Shown piece by piece: positions 15,205 to 23,292 of a stretch of 64,000 bases of DNA. The DNA is from an uncultured Microbacterium sp. Lineage in GTDB: Bacteria; Actinomycetota; Actinomycetes; Actinomycetales; Microbacteriaceae. Below the pieces are notes generated by a model. It was not told the origin of the DNA. It was given only the letters and a program-made list of their open reading frames with translations, and ran no database searches. The stretch covers positions 620,001 through 684,000 of the forward strand of contig NZ_CANLCY010000001.1 in assembly GCF_947489255.1 (NCBI RefSeq), in the 5' to 3' direction. Position numbers and translations under genes: made by a program. Position 1 is the stretch's first letter, and each line of letters begins with the position of its first letter.

Positions 15205-15747
15205 GTGAGCGACATCGTCAGCCTCGAGCTCGTCTTCGACGACGAGTCCGACGCGGCGATGCGCGAGGAATGGGACGCGCTCGCCGCAGCCGATCTCCCC
15301 AGCCAGGCGCGCCACACGGGGGAGAGCAATCGTCCGCACATCACCCTGCTCGTGCGCCCGAGCCTGCCGGATCTCGATGCGGCGCCCCTCGCCGACGCCC
15401 TTCCCCTGGGGATGACCCTCGGTGCACCCGTGCTCTTCGGTGCGGGGCGCACGAGGGTGATCGCGCGCTCGGTCGTCCCCTCGGCGGCGCTGGTGGACCT
15501 CCACACGCGGGTGCACGACCTCGCGGGGGCCGGGGACGACGCCGACCACACGCGACCGGGAGCGTGGACACCGCACGTCACCCTCGGGCGACGGGTCGCG
15601 CTGGATCGCGTCGGCGACGCGCTGCGGGTGCTGTCTGAACACGCCCCTCTCGAGCGATCGGTGCGTGCGGTCGGCATCCGCCGGTGGGAGACGGCCACGA
15701 AGACCGTCTCGGAGGTCGTCGGCCGTGGCACGCTGGAAGGGTGCTGA
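15205..15747 (+). CDS. 2H phosphoesterase (2'-5' RNA ligase-like family)
   Basis: A 180-residue protein. The GTG at 15205 lies 7 bases after the DoxX-like gene. Two H-x-T-hydrophobic motifs are present, HITLLV at about residue 46 and HVTLG at about residue 125. These are the paired catalytic signatures of the 2H superfamily (LigT/ThpR, cyclic phosphodiesterases). A cytoplasmic role in opening 2',3'-cyclic or similar phosphodiesters is expected; the natural substrate is unknown. Its last 7 bases overlap the next gene, which suggests coupled translation. Confidence 0.85.
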   Translation: MSDIVSLELVFDDESDAAMREEWDALAAADLPSQARHTGESNRPHITLLVRPSLPDLDAAPLADALPLGMTLGAPVLFGAGRTRVIARSVVPSAALVDLHTRVHDLAGAGDDADHTRPGAWTPHVTLGRRVALDRVGDALRVLSEHAPLERSVRAVGIRRWETATKTVSEVVGRGTLEGC

Positions 15748-16118
15748 CCGATGACGCCCTCGCCTTCCTGAGCGAATACCACCTGGCCACCCTCTCGACC
15801 CTCGGCCGGTCGGGTCGCATCCATTCCGTCCCGGTCGGATTCACCTACGAAGACGGCGTCGTGCGTGTGATCGGATCGCGCGGGACGCAGAAGTTCGTCA
15901 ACGCCGCTCGCTCCGGGCGCGCCTCGGTGTGCTCGGTCGACGGTGCGCGATGGATGAGCTTCGAGGGCACCGCGCGCGTGAGCGAGGATCCGGATGCCGT
16001 GGCGCACGCCGTCGAGCTGTACGCCGCGCGATACCGGCAGCCGCGCGTGAACCCCGAGCGCGTCGTGCTGGAGATCGCCGTCGAGCGCGTCCTGGGCTCG
16101 GCCGCGCTGCGGGGCTGA
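15741..16118 (+). CDS. PPOX-class flavin/F420-binding split-barrel protein
   Basis: A 125-residue protein of the pyridoxamine 5'-phosphate oxidase-like fold. LTDDALAFLSEYHLATLSTLGRSGRIHSVPVGFTYEDGVVRVIGSRGTQKFVNAARSGRASV is the standard split-barrel order, with the conserved Lys-Xaa-x-N helix. The short length and the ATLSTLGRSGRIHSVPV strand resemble the TIGR03618 group that uses deazaflavin F420. An F420-type LLM oxidoreductase is encoded nearby at 17204-18169. The GTG start at 15741 overlaps the 2H gene. The reaction is unknown. Confidence 0.82.
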   Translation: MLTDDALAFLSEYHLATLSTLGRSGRIHSVPVGFTYEDGVVRVIGSRGTQKFVNAARSGRASVCSVDGARWMSFEGTARVSEDPDAVAHAVELYAARYRQPRVNPERVVLEIAVERVLGSAALRG

Positions 16119-16252
16119 CGCGCGCAGCGGGACCGGGCGCGCGGCACGAACGCGCGGCACCGTCAGCGTCCCCGCTCCGCGGCGGGGAACGCGATAGTCT
16201 TCATTGTCTCCCCCGGACACAGGTGCGCGTTGTCGGCTGAGGGGAGGATCGC

Positions 16253-17167
16253 TTGACGCAGGCATCACTGGATGGGCGCCTCGACGAGGTGCTGCGGGTC
16301 CTGGCCGAGCGCGTGCGCCGTCTGCGCGAAGAGCGCGGCTTGACGGTGCTGGCCCTGTCGTTCGAGGCCGGACTGTCGGAGTCCCGCGTGCGGGCGATCG
16401 AAGCGGGTCGCACGACGGCGTCGCTGGCGACGCTGGTCGCGCTCGCCGAGACGTTCGAGGTCGAGGTCGCCGAACTCTTCGGGGAGGCCGCTTCCGATCC
16501 GGCGTCGCCGTCCCGCGTGCCGCACAGCGCGTACGTGGTGCCGAGCGAGGTGGTGTGGGGTGGAGAACTGCCGCCGGCTCCCTGGCTGACCTCCGCACCG
16601 GCCGCCGCCGTCGTGAGTCCGTACGTGGTGCCGAGCGAGGTCGTGTGGGGTGGAGAGCTGCCGGCGGCACCGTGGACCTCGGCCAGGGCGGCGCCCACGA
16701 TGCCCGAACCGCCCGACGAGCCGAAGGTCGTCGTCCCTGCCGGCAGAGACGAGACGCGCGAGGTGCCGCGAGCCGTGACGCGGGCGACGGAGGCCTCCTG
16801 GGGCGGGCAGCTTCCGCCGGCGCCGTGGACGAACGTCTCCGAGCCATCCGACATCGTGCCCGCGCCGCCCGCGCAGACCGTCGTGCCGGCTCTGCCGGCG
16901 CCCGGTCACCCGCATCGTCGTCCCGCGGACTCCGGGTCGCCGTACGTCCTGAATGCGTCGGGCCCGGCGGCGATGCGGCAACCCCGCACGTTCGCGGAGC
17001 TGCGTCAGGGGGCCCTCGCCGGCCGTGAGTTCACGTCGCTGCGAGAGTTCGCGATCGCCGCAGTCGTCGACGGCGGCTTCTCGGCGGTCGCGGTCGCCCG
17101 CGTCTTCCGCCTCCCCGTGTGGCGCCTCGAGCAATGGGTCGTCGAGGCGGGACACATCCGCCGTTGA
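16253..17167 (+). CDS. XRE-type regulator with repeated WGGELPPAPW motifs
   Basis: A 304-residue protein from a TTG start with GGGGAGG five bases upstream. Residues 8-75 are a helix-turn-helix of the XRE type (VRRLREERGLTVLALSFEAGLSESRVRAIEAG). A long Pro/Ala-rich middle carries the motif YVVPSEVVWGGELPPAPW twice almost exactly (94-111, 124-141), and a reduced form, WGGQLPPAPW, at 183-192. A helical domain closes the protein (TFAELRQGALAGREFTSLREFAIAAVVDGGFSAV onward), perhaps a second helix-turn-helix. The two full repeats are nearly identical at DNA level, so the duplication is recent or selected. I know no family with this layout. The motif could be a docking peptide. Confidence 0.72.
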   Translation: MTQASLDGRLDEVLRVLAERVRRLREERGLTVLALSFEAGLSESRVRAIEAGRTTASLATLVALAETFEVEVAELFGEAASDPASPSRVPHSAYVVPSEVVWGGELPPAPWLTSAPAAAVVSPYVVPSEVVWGGELPAAPWTSARAAPTMPEPPDEPKVVVPAGRDETREVPRAVTRATEASWGGQLPPAPWTNVSEPSDIVPAPPAQTVVPALPAPGHPHRRPADSGSPYVLNASGPAAMRQPRTFAELRQGALAGREFTSLREFAIAAVVDGGFSAVAVARVFRLPVWRLEQWVVEAGHIRR

Positions 17168-17203
17168 GGGGCGGGACGCGCCATCGGGCGCGCCCCGCCG
17201 AGG

Positions 17204-18169
17204 TCACAGCGCGCGCAGCTTCTCGAGCAGCGGAGCGGCGATCTCGTCGACGAAGCGCTGCTGCTGCTCGTCGCCCACCTGGACGATGGCGATATCGGTG
17301 AAGCCGGCGTCGATGAACGGGCGGACGCTCTCGGCGAGTTCATCGAGGTCGGGACCGCACGCGATGGAATCCGCGACGTCCTCCGGGCGCACGAACTGCG
17401 ACGCGCCCGCGAAGCCCGCCGGCGTCGGCAGATCGGCGTTGACGGCCCACCCGCCCGCGAACCAGCGGAACTGATCGTGCGCGCGCGCGATCGCGGCATC
17501 CTTGTCGGGATCCCAACTGATCGGGATCTGGCCGATCTTGCGGGACTCACCGTCGTGGTGGGCGTCCCAGCCGCTGATGAGATCGCCGTCGGGCTCCGTC
17601 GTGATGAGGTGATCGCCGAGGGGTGCGAAACGTTCGATGGAGTGCTCGCCCGACACGGCCACGCCGATCGGCACGCCGCCGTCGGGGGCGTCCCACACGC
17701 GAGCGGAGTCGACGCGGAAGTACTCGCCGTCGTAGGTGACGAGGTCGCCGGTGTGCAGCGCGCGGATGATCTCGATGGCCTCGACGAGCATGTCCTGGCG
17801 CGCGTGCACGGCGGGCCAGCCCTCGCCGACGACGTGCTCGTTGAGGTTCTCGCCGGATCCGAGACCGAGCGTGAAGCGGCCCTCGGAGAGCAACTGCAGC
17901 GTCGCGGCCTTCTGCGCGACGACCGCCGGGTGGTATCGGACGGTGGGGCACGTGACGTAGGTCATGAGTTCGACGTCGGTGGTCGCCTGCGCCACCGCGC
18001 CGAGCACGGTCCAGGCGTAGGGAGCGTGGCCCTGGCTGGTGAGCCACGGCGAGTAGTGGTCGCTGGAGACGAGGAAGTCGTAGCCGGCGCGCTCGGCGCC
18101 GACGGCGTAGTCGACGAGCGCCCGCGGGCCGCTCTGCTCGGTCATGAGGGTGTAGCCGAATCGCGTCAT
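17204..18169 (-). CDS. LLM-class F420-dependent oxidoreductase (G6PDH-related family)
   Basis: A 321-residue TIM-barrel enzyme. MTRFGYTLMTEQSGPRALVDYAVGAERAGYDFLVSSDHYSPW and GLGSGENLNEHVVGEGWP match the TIGR03557 group related to F420-dependent glucose-6-phosphate dehydrogenase. The conserved YHPAVVAQKAATL and SGEHSIERF segments are also present. A hydride transfer with coenzyme F420 in the cytoplasm is expected; whether glucose 6-phosphate is the substrate is uncertain. The start at 18169 (MTRFGYT) aligns with the family and avoids a low-complexity Arg-rich extension. It stands alone on the minus strand after a terminator serving the TerC gene. Confidence 0.88.
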   Translation of the reverse strand: MTRFGYTLMTEQSGPRALVDYAVGAERAGYDFLVSSDHYSPWLTSQGHAPYAWTVLGAVAQATTDVELMTYVTCPTVRYHPAVVAQKAATLQLLSEGRFTLGLGSGENLNEHVVGEGWPAVHARQDMLVEAIEIIRALHTGDLVTYDGEYFRVDSARVWDAPDGGVPIGVAVSGEHSIERFAPLGDHLITTEPDGDLISGWDAHHDGESRKIGQIPISWDPDKDAAIARAHDQFRWFAGGWAVNADLPTPAGFAGASQFVRPEDVADSIACGPDLDELAESVRPFIDAGFTDIAIVQVGDEQQQRFVDEIAAPLLEKLRAL

Positions 18170-18241
18170 GTCGGCCACGGTAGGACGACCACCGGGGCGT
18201 CCCGCCGGGGTTGCGCTCGCCGTTCGGATACGGCAGACGAA

Positions 18242-18271
18242 ACGGGCCCGCGGCCGGAGCCGCGAGCCCGT
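18242..18271 (-). terminator. Intrinsic terminator of the TerC-family gene
   Basis: A 13-base arm (18242-18254) pairs with 18259-18271 with one internal mismatch around a CGGA loop. On the minus strand it is followed by TTTCGT. It lies 16 bases after the TerC stop. Confidence 0.85.
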
Positions 18272-18286
18272 CACCGGTTCGGAGAG

Positions 18287-19309
18287 TCAGTCCTCGGGGG
18301 CGTGGATGACCTTCTCGCCGTCGAAGGTCTCCCTCTTCTTCTTCTCGTCGTCGTTGCGGGTCTTGCGCAGGCTCGCGATGGTGGCGACGGCCACGGTGGC
18401 GGCGATGAACAGCAGCGAGAACCAGATCGGGATCTCGGGGACCCACAGCAGCGGCTCACCGCCGTTGATGAAGGGCAGCTCGTTGACGTGCAGCGCGTGG
18501 AAGACGAGCTTGACGCCGATGAAGGCCAGGATGACGGCCAGACCCTGCGCGAGGTAGACGAGGCGCTCGAGGAGGCCGCCGATGAGGAAGTACAGCTGGC
18601 GCAGACCCATGAGCGCGAAGGCGTTCGCGACGAACACGATGTAGGCCTCGTTGGTCAGACCGTAGATCGCGGGGATGGAGTCCACCGCGAAGACGAGGTC
18701 GATGAAACCGATCGCGATGATGACCAGGAGCATCGGGGTGACGAAGCGCTTGCCGTCCTTGCGGACGGTGAGCTTGTCGTCGTTGTACTCCTCGCTCACG
18801 GGCAGGACGCGGCGCACGAAACGCATGAACTTGCCGTTGGCGGGGTCGCTCTCGCCGTGCGAGAACGCCTGTCGGTAAGCCAGGAAGAGCAGGAGGGCGC
18901 CGAAGATGTAGAAGATCCAGGAGAAGTTCTCGATGAGCGCCGCGCCCACGGCGATGAACGCACCGCGCATGATCAGCGCGATCACGATGCCGATCATCAG
19001 CACCTTCTGCTGGTACTTCTTCGGTACCGCGAACCCGGTCATGATGATGAGGAATACGAAGAGGTTGTCGATCGACAACGCCTTCTCGGTCAGATACCCG
19101 GCGAAGTACTCACCGCCGAAGGTCCAGCCCGAGAAGATGCCGATGCCGACGCCGAACAGCAGGGCCAGGCCGATGTAGAACGCCGACCAGCGGGCGGATT
19201 CGCCGATCGATGGTTCGTGCGGCTTGCGCACGTGCGCGAAGAACTCGAAGACGAAGAACGCGATGGTGATCGCGATCGTGATGATCCAGACGAGGGGGGT
19301 GACGCCCAC
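18287..19309 (-). CDS. TerC/Alx-family membrane protein (probable Mn2+ exporter)
   Basis: A 340-residue protein with about nine membrane helices. TEKALSIDNLFVFLIIMTGFAVP and FIDLVFAVDSIPAIYGLT are the signature acidic helices of the TerC family (D-N and D-S motifs). Relatives such as Alx and MeeY export manganese, which here is supported by a yybP-ykoY riboswitch directly upstream. The start is GTG 19309, placed 5 bases after GGAGG; the longer reading runs into the riboswitch. The loop between helices is charged (SEEYNDDKLTVRKDGKRF). The C-terminal tail is Lys/Asp/Glu-rich and cytoplasmic. Confidence 0.9.
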   Translation of the reverse strand: MGVTPLVWIITIAITIAFFVFEFFAHVRKPHEPSIGESARWSAFYIGLALLFGVGIGIFSGWTFGGEYFAGYLTEKALSIDNLFVFLIIMTGFAVPKKYQQKVLMIGIVIALIMRGAFIAVGAALIENFSWIFYIFGALLLFLAYRQAFSHGESDPANGKFMRFVRRVLPVSEEYNDDKLTVRKDGKRFVTPMLLVIIAIGFIDLVFAVDSIPAIYGLTNEAYIVFVANAFALMGLRQLYFLIGGLLERLVYLAQGLAVILAFIGVKLVFHALHVNELPFINGGEPLLWVPEIPIWFSLLFIAATVAVATIASLRKTRNDDEKKKRETFDGEKVIHAPED

Positions 19310-19345
19310 GGCGGCCTCCAAGGGAAATAGGTGTACGACAAGACA

Positions 19346-19445
19346 CCAAGGTCTCCTCCACCCGGCGAGATGGGCCGACGTCCCGGGATCACGATGGCGT
19401 GATCCGTATTGACGAGAACGTCGCGGTGGGAGTACTCCCCTTGCT
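19346..19445 (-). promoter_or_regulatory. yybP-ykoY manganese riboswitch
   Basis: Reading the minus strand, the leader starts CAAGGGGAGTA, passes through two hairpin regions and ends GGAGGAGACCTTGG before the TerC ribosome site. GGGGAGUA at the 5' side and GAGACCUUG at the 3' side are the conserved Mn2+-binding loops of the yybP-ykoY class, and CAAGG/CCUUG forms the closing P1 stem. This class turns on Mn2+ exporters when manganese is high, and it stands directly before a TerC/Alx gene as usual. Confidence 0.85.
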
Positions 19446-19548
19446 GCGATCATCTTACGGGACGCAGCTGTGCGTTCCCGGTCTGGACGTCGCGCTCGCC
19501 GCTGTGGTAGGGGTCAGGGGCGAGCGGGCGCCGGGTCTTGGCGCGTCA

Positions 19549-20115
19549 TCACCGGGGTGCCGGCCCGACCACGGTGTCGACGAGGGTGCGCATGTCGTCG
19601 AGCCCGAAGTCCTCGCGGCTCAGCGCACGCAGGATGACACCGCCCACGAGAGCGTCGGCGGCGGCCTCGAGCCGAGCGCCGGCGGCTCCCCCCATGGCGA
19701 CGGCGAGGCGATCCATCAGCGGCGCCGCCAGGATCTCGGTGCGCAGTCTTCTGCCCGTCTCGGAGCTGCCCGCGGCCGCGGCGACGAGGGAGCGCAGCAG
19801 GCCCTCACCGTCGGGACTCGCTCGAAGGGTGAACAGATCGCTCAGCCAGGTCGCGAGGTCGGCCCGAGCGTCCCCGGTGTCGGGGAGCTCGCGCTGAGCC
19901 CCGAGGAGGCGTCGCTCCAGGATGGCTTCGGCCAGGACGTCGCCCTTGCTCGGCCACCATCGGTAGATGGTCTGCTTGCCCACTCCGGCGCGCCGGGCGA
20001 TGCCTTCGATCGTGAGGAGGTCGTAGCCCTGCTCGGCGAAGAGCGCGGCTGCCGCGTCGAGGATCGCCGAGCGGGCCGCCTGACTGCGGATCGGTCCACT
20101 GCGCGGAAGGGCCAT
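19549..20115 (-). CDS. TetR-family transcriptional regulator
   Basis: A 188-residue repressor. The N-terminal helix-turn-helix reads AARSAILDAAAALFAEQGYDLLTIEGIARRAGVGKQTIYRWWPSKGDVLAEAIL, a textbook TetR sequence. The C-terminal ligand domain is variable. It is divergent from the MMPL exporter gene, 115 bases away, and probably represses it. An imperfect inverted repeat near 20143-20166 (AACAAGACG with GTGCGTGTT) is a possible operator. The start at 20115 is preferred; an in-frame ATG three codons upstream is possible. The inducer is unknown. Confidence 0.9.
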   Translation of the reverse strand: MALPRSGPIRSQAARSAILDAAAALFAEQGYDLLTIEGIARRAGVGKQTIYRWWPSKGDVLAEAILERRLLGAQRELPDTGDARADLATWLSDLFTLRASPDGEGLLRSLVAAAAGSSETGRRLRTEILAAPLMDRLAVAMGGAAGARLEAAADALVGGVILRALSREDFGLDDMRTLVDTVVGPAPR

Positions 20116-20230
20116 GACACACATTCTGGACGACGGCTCACAGAACAAGACGAGACGGTGCGTGTTATCTTTTCCCCGCTGATCGAGGCCGACGGTGCTC
20201 TCGCGCGCACCGCACGAGAGGAATACCTGA

Positions 20231-22837
20231 ATGGCCGAACTGCTGCACCGCCTCGGAACGTTCGCCGCACGCCGCGCCTGGACGGTCATCGTCGCGTGGG
20301 CCGTCATCCTCGGCATCGTCGTCTCGGGCTTCCTCGTCGGCTTCAAAGGGCTCAGCTCCAGCTTCGACATCCCCGGTACGGCATCCGGTGACGTCATCGC
20401 CGAACTGCAGGACGAGCTCCCCGATTTCGCCGGTGCAGCGGGCACGGTCGTGTTCCGCACCGGCGACGGCTCCCCGCTCACCGATGCGCAGCGCACGGCC
20501 ATCTCGGCACTCGTCGACTCGTCGGACGACCTTCCCGACGTCGCCCGGGTGACCGACCCCTTCACCGCCCAGGAGCAGCTCGACGCTCGACGTCGGCAGC
20601 TCGTCGACGGGCGCGCTCAGCTCGATCAGGCGCGCGCGCAGGCCGAGGCGGGTCAGCAGCAGCTCACGGAGGGGGCGGCGCAGCTGGAGGCCGGCCAGCA
20701 GCGTCTCGACCAGGGGCGGGCACAGCTCGAGGCAGCGGGGCTGCCCTCCGCGCAGAAGCAGGAGCAGGTGGCCGCCCTCGAGGCGCAGCAGCAGCAGATC
20801 GACCAACAGCGCTCGGCGCTCGAGCAGCAGCAGGCGCAGCTCACCGCGGGCCTCGCGCAGATCGACGCCCAGCAGACGCAGCTCGACGACGGGGCCGAAC
20901 TGCTCGGGTTCGCGGATGCCATTCGCCTCGTATCGGAGGACGGCTCGACGGCGATCGTCAACGTCTCGTTCGACAAGCCCCGTCTCGAACTGACCGAGGC
21001 CTCGAAGGAAGCGGTCGTCGAGCACTTCTCCGACCCCGTCGCCGGCGTCGAGGTGGCCTTCAACACCGAGATCTCGCAGGGCGTCCCCGAGATCTTCGGC
21101 GTCGGTGAGGTCGTGGGCGTCGCCGTCGCCGGGATCGTCCTCGTCGTGGTCCTCGGCTCGCTCCTGGCCGCTTCGTTCCCCATCGTCACCGCGATCATCG
21201 GCGTGGCCATCGGCGCCATGGCCACGCTGTCGTTCTCGGGGCTCATCCAGATGGCATCCGTCACCCCGTTCCTGGGCGTGATGCTGGGCCTCGCCGTGGG
21301 TATCGATTATGCGCTGTTCATCCTCTATCGCCACCGCCGACAGCTGTTGGCCGGGGCCGACATACGCGAGTCCATCGGGTTGGCGAACGGTACGGCCGGC
21401 AACGCCGTCGTGTTCGCCGGGTCCACCGTCATCGTGGCCCTGCTCGCGCTCAACATCACCGGCATCCCCTTCCTCGGCCTCATGGGTACGGCCGGAGCGG
21501 TCAGCGTCCTGGTCGCCGTGCTCATCGCGGTGTCGCTGACGCCGGCTCTCCTCGGCCTGGCGGGGACGCGAGTCCTCGGGCGTCGGGCGCGCGCCCGCGC
21601 GGCGATCGCGGCCGACGCGGCGGATCATCCACGACGTGCCGCGCGGACGGCATCCGTCGATCGAGACGAGCACTCGCGGCGCTCCTCGCGCACGGCGACC
21701 GGCCCGGGCGCGCCGACTGCCCGGCCCGTCCGGCCGATGTCGACCCTCCGCGCGGTCGTCACGATGATCGTCGCCACCCTGGCCCTGCTCGTCGTGGCGA
21801 TCCCGGCCCTCTCGATGCGCCTGGGGCTGCCCGACGGCGGATCGGAAGCCGCGGACTCCACCGGCTACAAGGCCTTCACCTGGAGTGAGCAGGCCTTCGG
21901 CGCCGGCTCGAACGCCCCCCTGCTGGTCACGGCCTCCCTCCCCGCCGGTACCGCGGAGGCCGATGTGCAGGGCCTGCAGCTCGACGTGGCGCGCGAGCTG
22001 TTCGCCCAGGACGGCGTCGCCGCCGTCGCTCCCGTCGCCGTCTCCGACGATCGCACGCTGGCCGCTTTCCAGGTCATCCCCACCGAGGGGCCCAACGCGG
22101 TGTCCACCGATCGGCTCGTCCGCGACCTTCGCGCCCTGCCACCCGTCGACGGTGATATCGCGCTCGGAGTGGCGGGGGCCGCGGCGATCAACATCGACAT
22201 CTCCGAGGGGCTGGCCGAGGTGCTGCCGATCTACCTCGTGGTCGTCGTCGGCCTGTCGTTCCTCATCATGGTGATGGTCTTCCGTTCGCTCCTGGTTCCG
22301 CTCATCGCGACGCTCGGCTTCGTGCTGTCGCTGTTCGCGACCTATGGGGCCGTCACCGCCGTCTTCCAATGGGGCTGGCTGGGCGGGCTGTTCGGCGTGC
22401 ACAATCCCGGCCCGATCCTGAGCTTCCTTCCGGTGATCCTCGTCGGCATCCTGTTCGGTCTCGCCATGGACTACCAGCTGTTCCTGACCACGGGCATGCG
22501 CGAGGCGTGGGCGCACGGCGCCGCGCCGCGCCTCGCGGTGGCGCAGGGCTTCCGCGCCGGGCGTACGGTCGTCATCGCCGCGGCGGTCATCATGATCTCG
22601 GTCTTCTCGGGCTTCATCACCTCGGAGGCGGTGATCATCAAGTCGTTCGGCCTCGGGTTGGCCCTCGGCGTCCTGTTCGACGCGTTCGTCGTGCGGATGC
22701 TGTTGATGCCCGCCCTCATGCACCTGCTGGGCGGGTCGGCGTGGTGGTTGCCGAAGTGGCTCGAGCGCATCGTGCCCAACGTCGACGTCGAGGGGGCGGC
22801 TCTCGAGCGCCGTCACCCCGGCCACCACGGAGTGTGA
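20231..22837 (+). CDS. MMPL-family RND transporter with coiled-coil insert
   Basis: An 868-residue membrane transporter of the MMPL/HAE2 RND branch. Helix 1 is at about residues 15-38, and two blocks of membrane helices follow an internal repeat (about 295-420 and 660-840). GIDYALFILYRHR and GLAMDYQLFLTTGMREAW are the paired proton-relay motifs. The first periplasmic-side domain carries a Gln/Ala-rich coiled coil (about 113-220) built of repeated QLxxGxxQLxxGQ units, as in YdgH/YdfJ-type members. A basic linker separates the two halves. It probably exports lipids or drugs and is likely controlled by the divergent TetR gene. Confidence 0.9.
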   Translation: MAELLHRLGTFAARRAWTVIVAWAVILGIVVSGFLVGFKGLSSSFDIPGTASGDVIAELQDELPDFAGAAGTVVFRTGDGSPLTDAQRTAISALVDSSDDLPDVARVTDPFTAQEQLDARRRQLVDGRAQLDQARAQAEAGQQQLTEGAAQLEAGQQRLDQGRAQLEAAGLPSAQKQEQVAALEAQQQQIDQQRSALEQQQAQLTAGLAQIDAQQTQLDDGAELLGFADAIRLVSEDGSTAIVNVSFDKPRLELTEASKEAVVEHFSDPVAGVEVAFNTEISQGVPEIFGVGEVVGVAVAGIVLVVVLGSLLAASFPIVTAIIGVAIGAMATLSFSGLIQMASVTPFLGVMLGLAVGIDYALFILYRHRRQLLAGADIRESIGLANGTAGNAVVFAGSTVIVALLALNITGIPFLGLMGTAGAVSVLVAVLIAVSLTPALLGLAGTRVLGRRARARAAIAADAADHPRRAARTASVDRDEHSRRSSRTATGPGAPTARPVRPMSTLRAVVTMIVATLALLVVAIPALSMRLGLPDGGSEAADSTGYKAFTWSEQAFGAGSNAPLLVTASLPAGTAEADVQGLQLDVARELFAQDGVAAVAPVAVSDDRTLAAFQVIPTEGPNAVSTDRLVRDLRALPPVDGDIALGVAGAAAINIDISEGLAEVLPIYLVVVVGLSFLIMVMVFRSLLVPLIATLGFVLSLFATYGAVTAVFQWGWLGGLFGVHNPGPILSFLPVILVGILFGLAMDYQLFLTTGMREAWAHGAAPRLAVAQGFRAGRTVVIAAAVIMISVFSGFITSEAVIIKSFGLGLALGVLFDAFVVRMLLMPALMHLLGGSAWWLPKWLERIVPNVDVEGAALERRHPGHHGV

Positions 22838-22926
22838 ACACCGCCGACGGGGCCGCGCAAGCCCCGGTCGGCGACCGCAGGGACCCCTCAGGATGCCACC
22901 AAGGACCCATCCCGAGGAGGACGACG

Positions 22927-23142
22927 ATGACCGATCGCGAAGAAACCCAGGACGCCCCCGTCATGGACGGCGCCACCGACGCCGGCGTCGAGGAGAAGAA
23001 GGACGGCGCGCGGGAGCAGCAGGCCGCGGATGCGGCCGTGCAGGACGATGCGCCGCAGAGCGACATCGTCCCGGGCGACGCCTCCAAGGAAGACCTGAAG
23101 GACGACCTGCGCAGCATCCGCGGCTACGGCGAAGACCGCTGA
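22927..23142 (+). CDS. Small acidic hypothetical protein
   Basis: A 71-residue, highly charged protein rich in Asp, Glu, Ala and Gln, with no hydrophobic core, so probably disordered. A GAGGAGG ribosome site stands 6-7 bases before the ATG, which supports real translation. No family was recognised. The C-terminus (SKEDLKDDLRSIRGYGEDR) could form a short helix. It follows the MMPL gene by 89 bases on the same strand. Confidence 0.65.
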   Translation: MTDREETQDAPVMDGATDAGVEEKKDGAREQQAADAAVQDDAPQSDIVPGDASKEDLKDDLRSIRGYGEDR

Positions 23143-23148
23143 CCCGGA

Positions 23149-23204
23149 CGACGACTCCCGTCCGGAGCCGTGTGGGGGACGGGCTCGACGGGCGGGAGTC
23201 GTCG
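23149..23204 (+). terminator. Probable terminator hairpin
   Basis: CGACGACTCCCG (23149-23160) pairs with CGGGAGTCGTCG (23193-23204) over 12 bp with a 32-base loop, 6 bases after the stop of the small acidic gene. The long loop and the lack of a T-run make the assignment moderate. Confidence 0.5.
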
Positions 23205-23292
23205 CGGACGCCGTATCGGCGTCATCCGCGCCGGCGATGCCGGGGCCGGGTAGATGCAGAGTACGCCTGCCGCGTGCCCCGCACGAGGGATC

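Noticed and set aside
14004..16847. 947-residue minus-strand open frame
   Set aside because: Runs opposite at least four well supported plus-strand genes and also contains the sigma-like gene in another frame; composition is Arg/Pro/Ala-only.
17477..19330. 617-residue plus-strand open frame
   Set aside because: Opposite strand of the LLM oxidoreductase and TerC genes, no motif.
20165..22828. 887-residue open frame on the minus strand opposite the MMPL transporter
   Set aside because: A shadow of the opposite strand in GC-rich DNA: rich in Asp/Gly/Arg/His with no family motif, while the plus-strand frame has clear RND motifs and correct codon bias.
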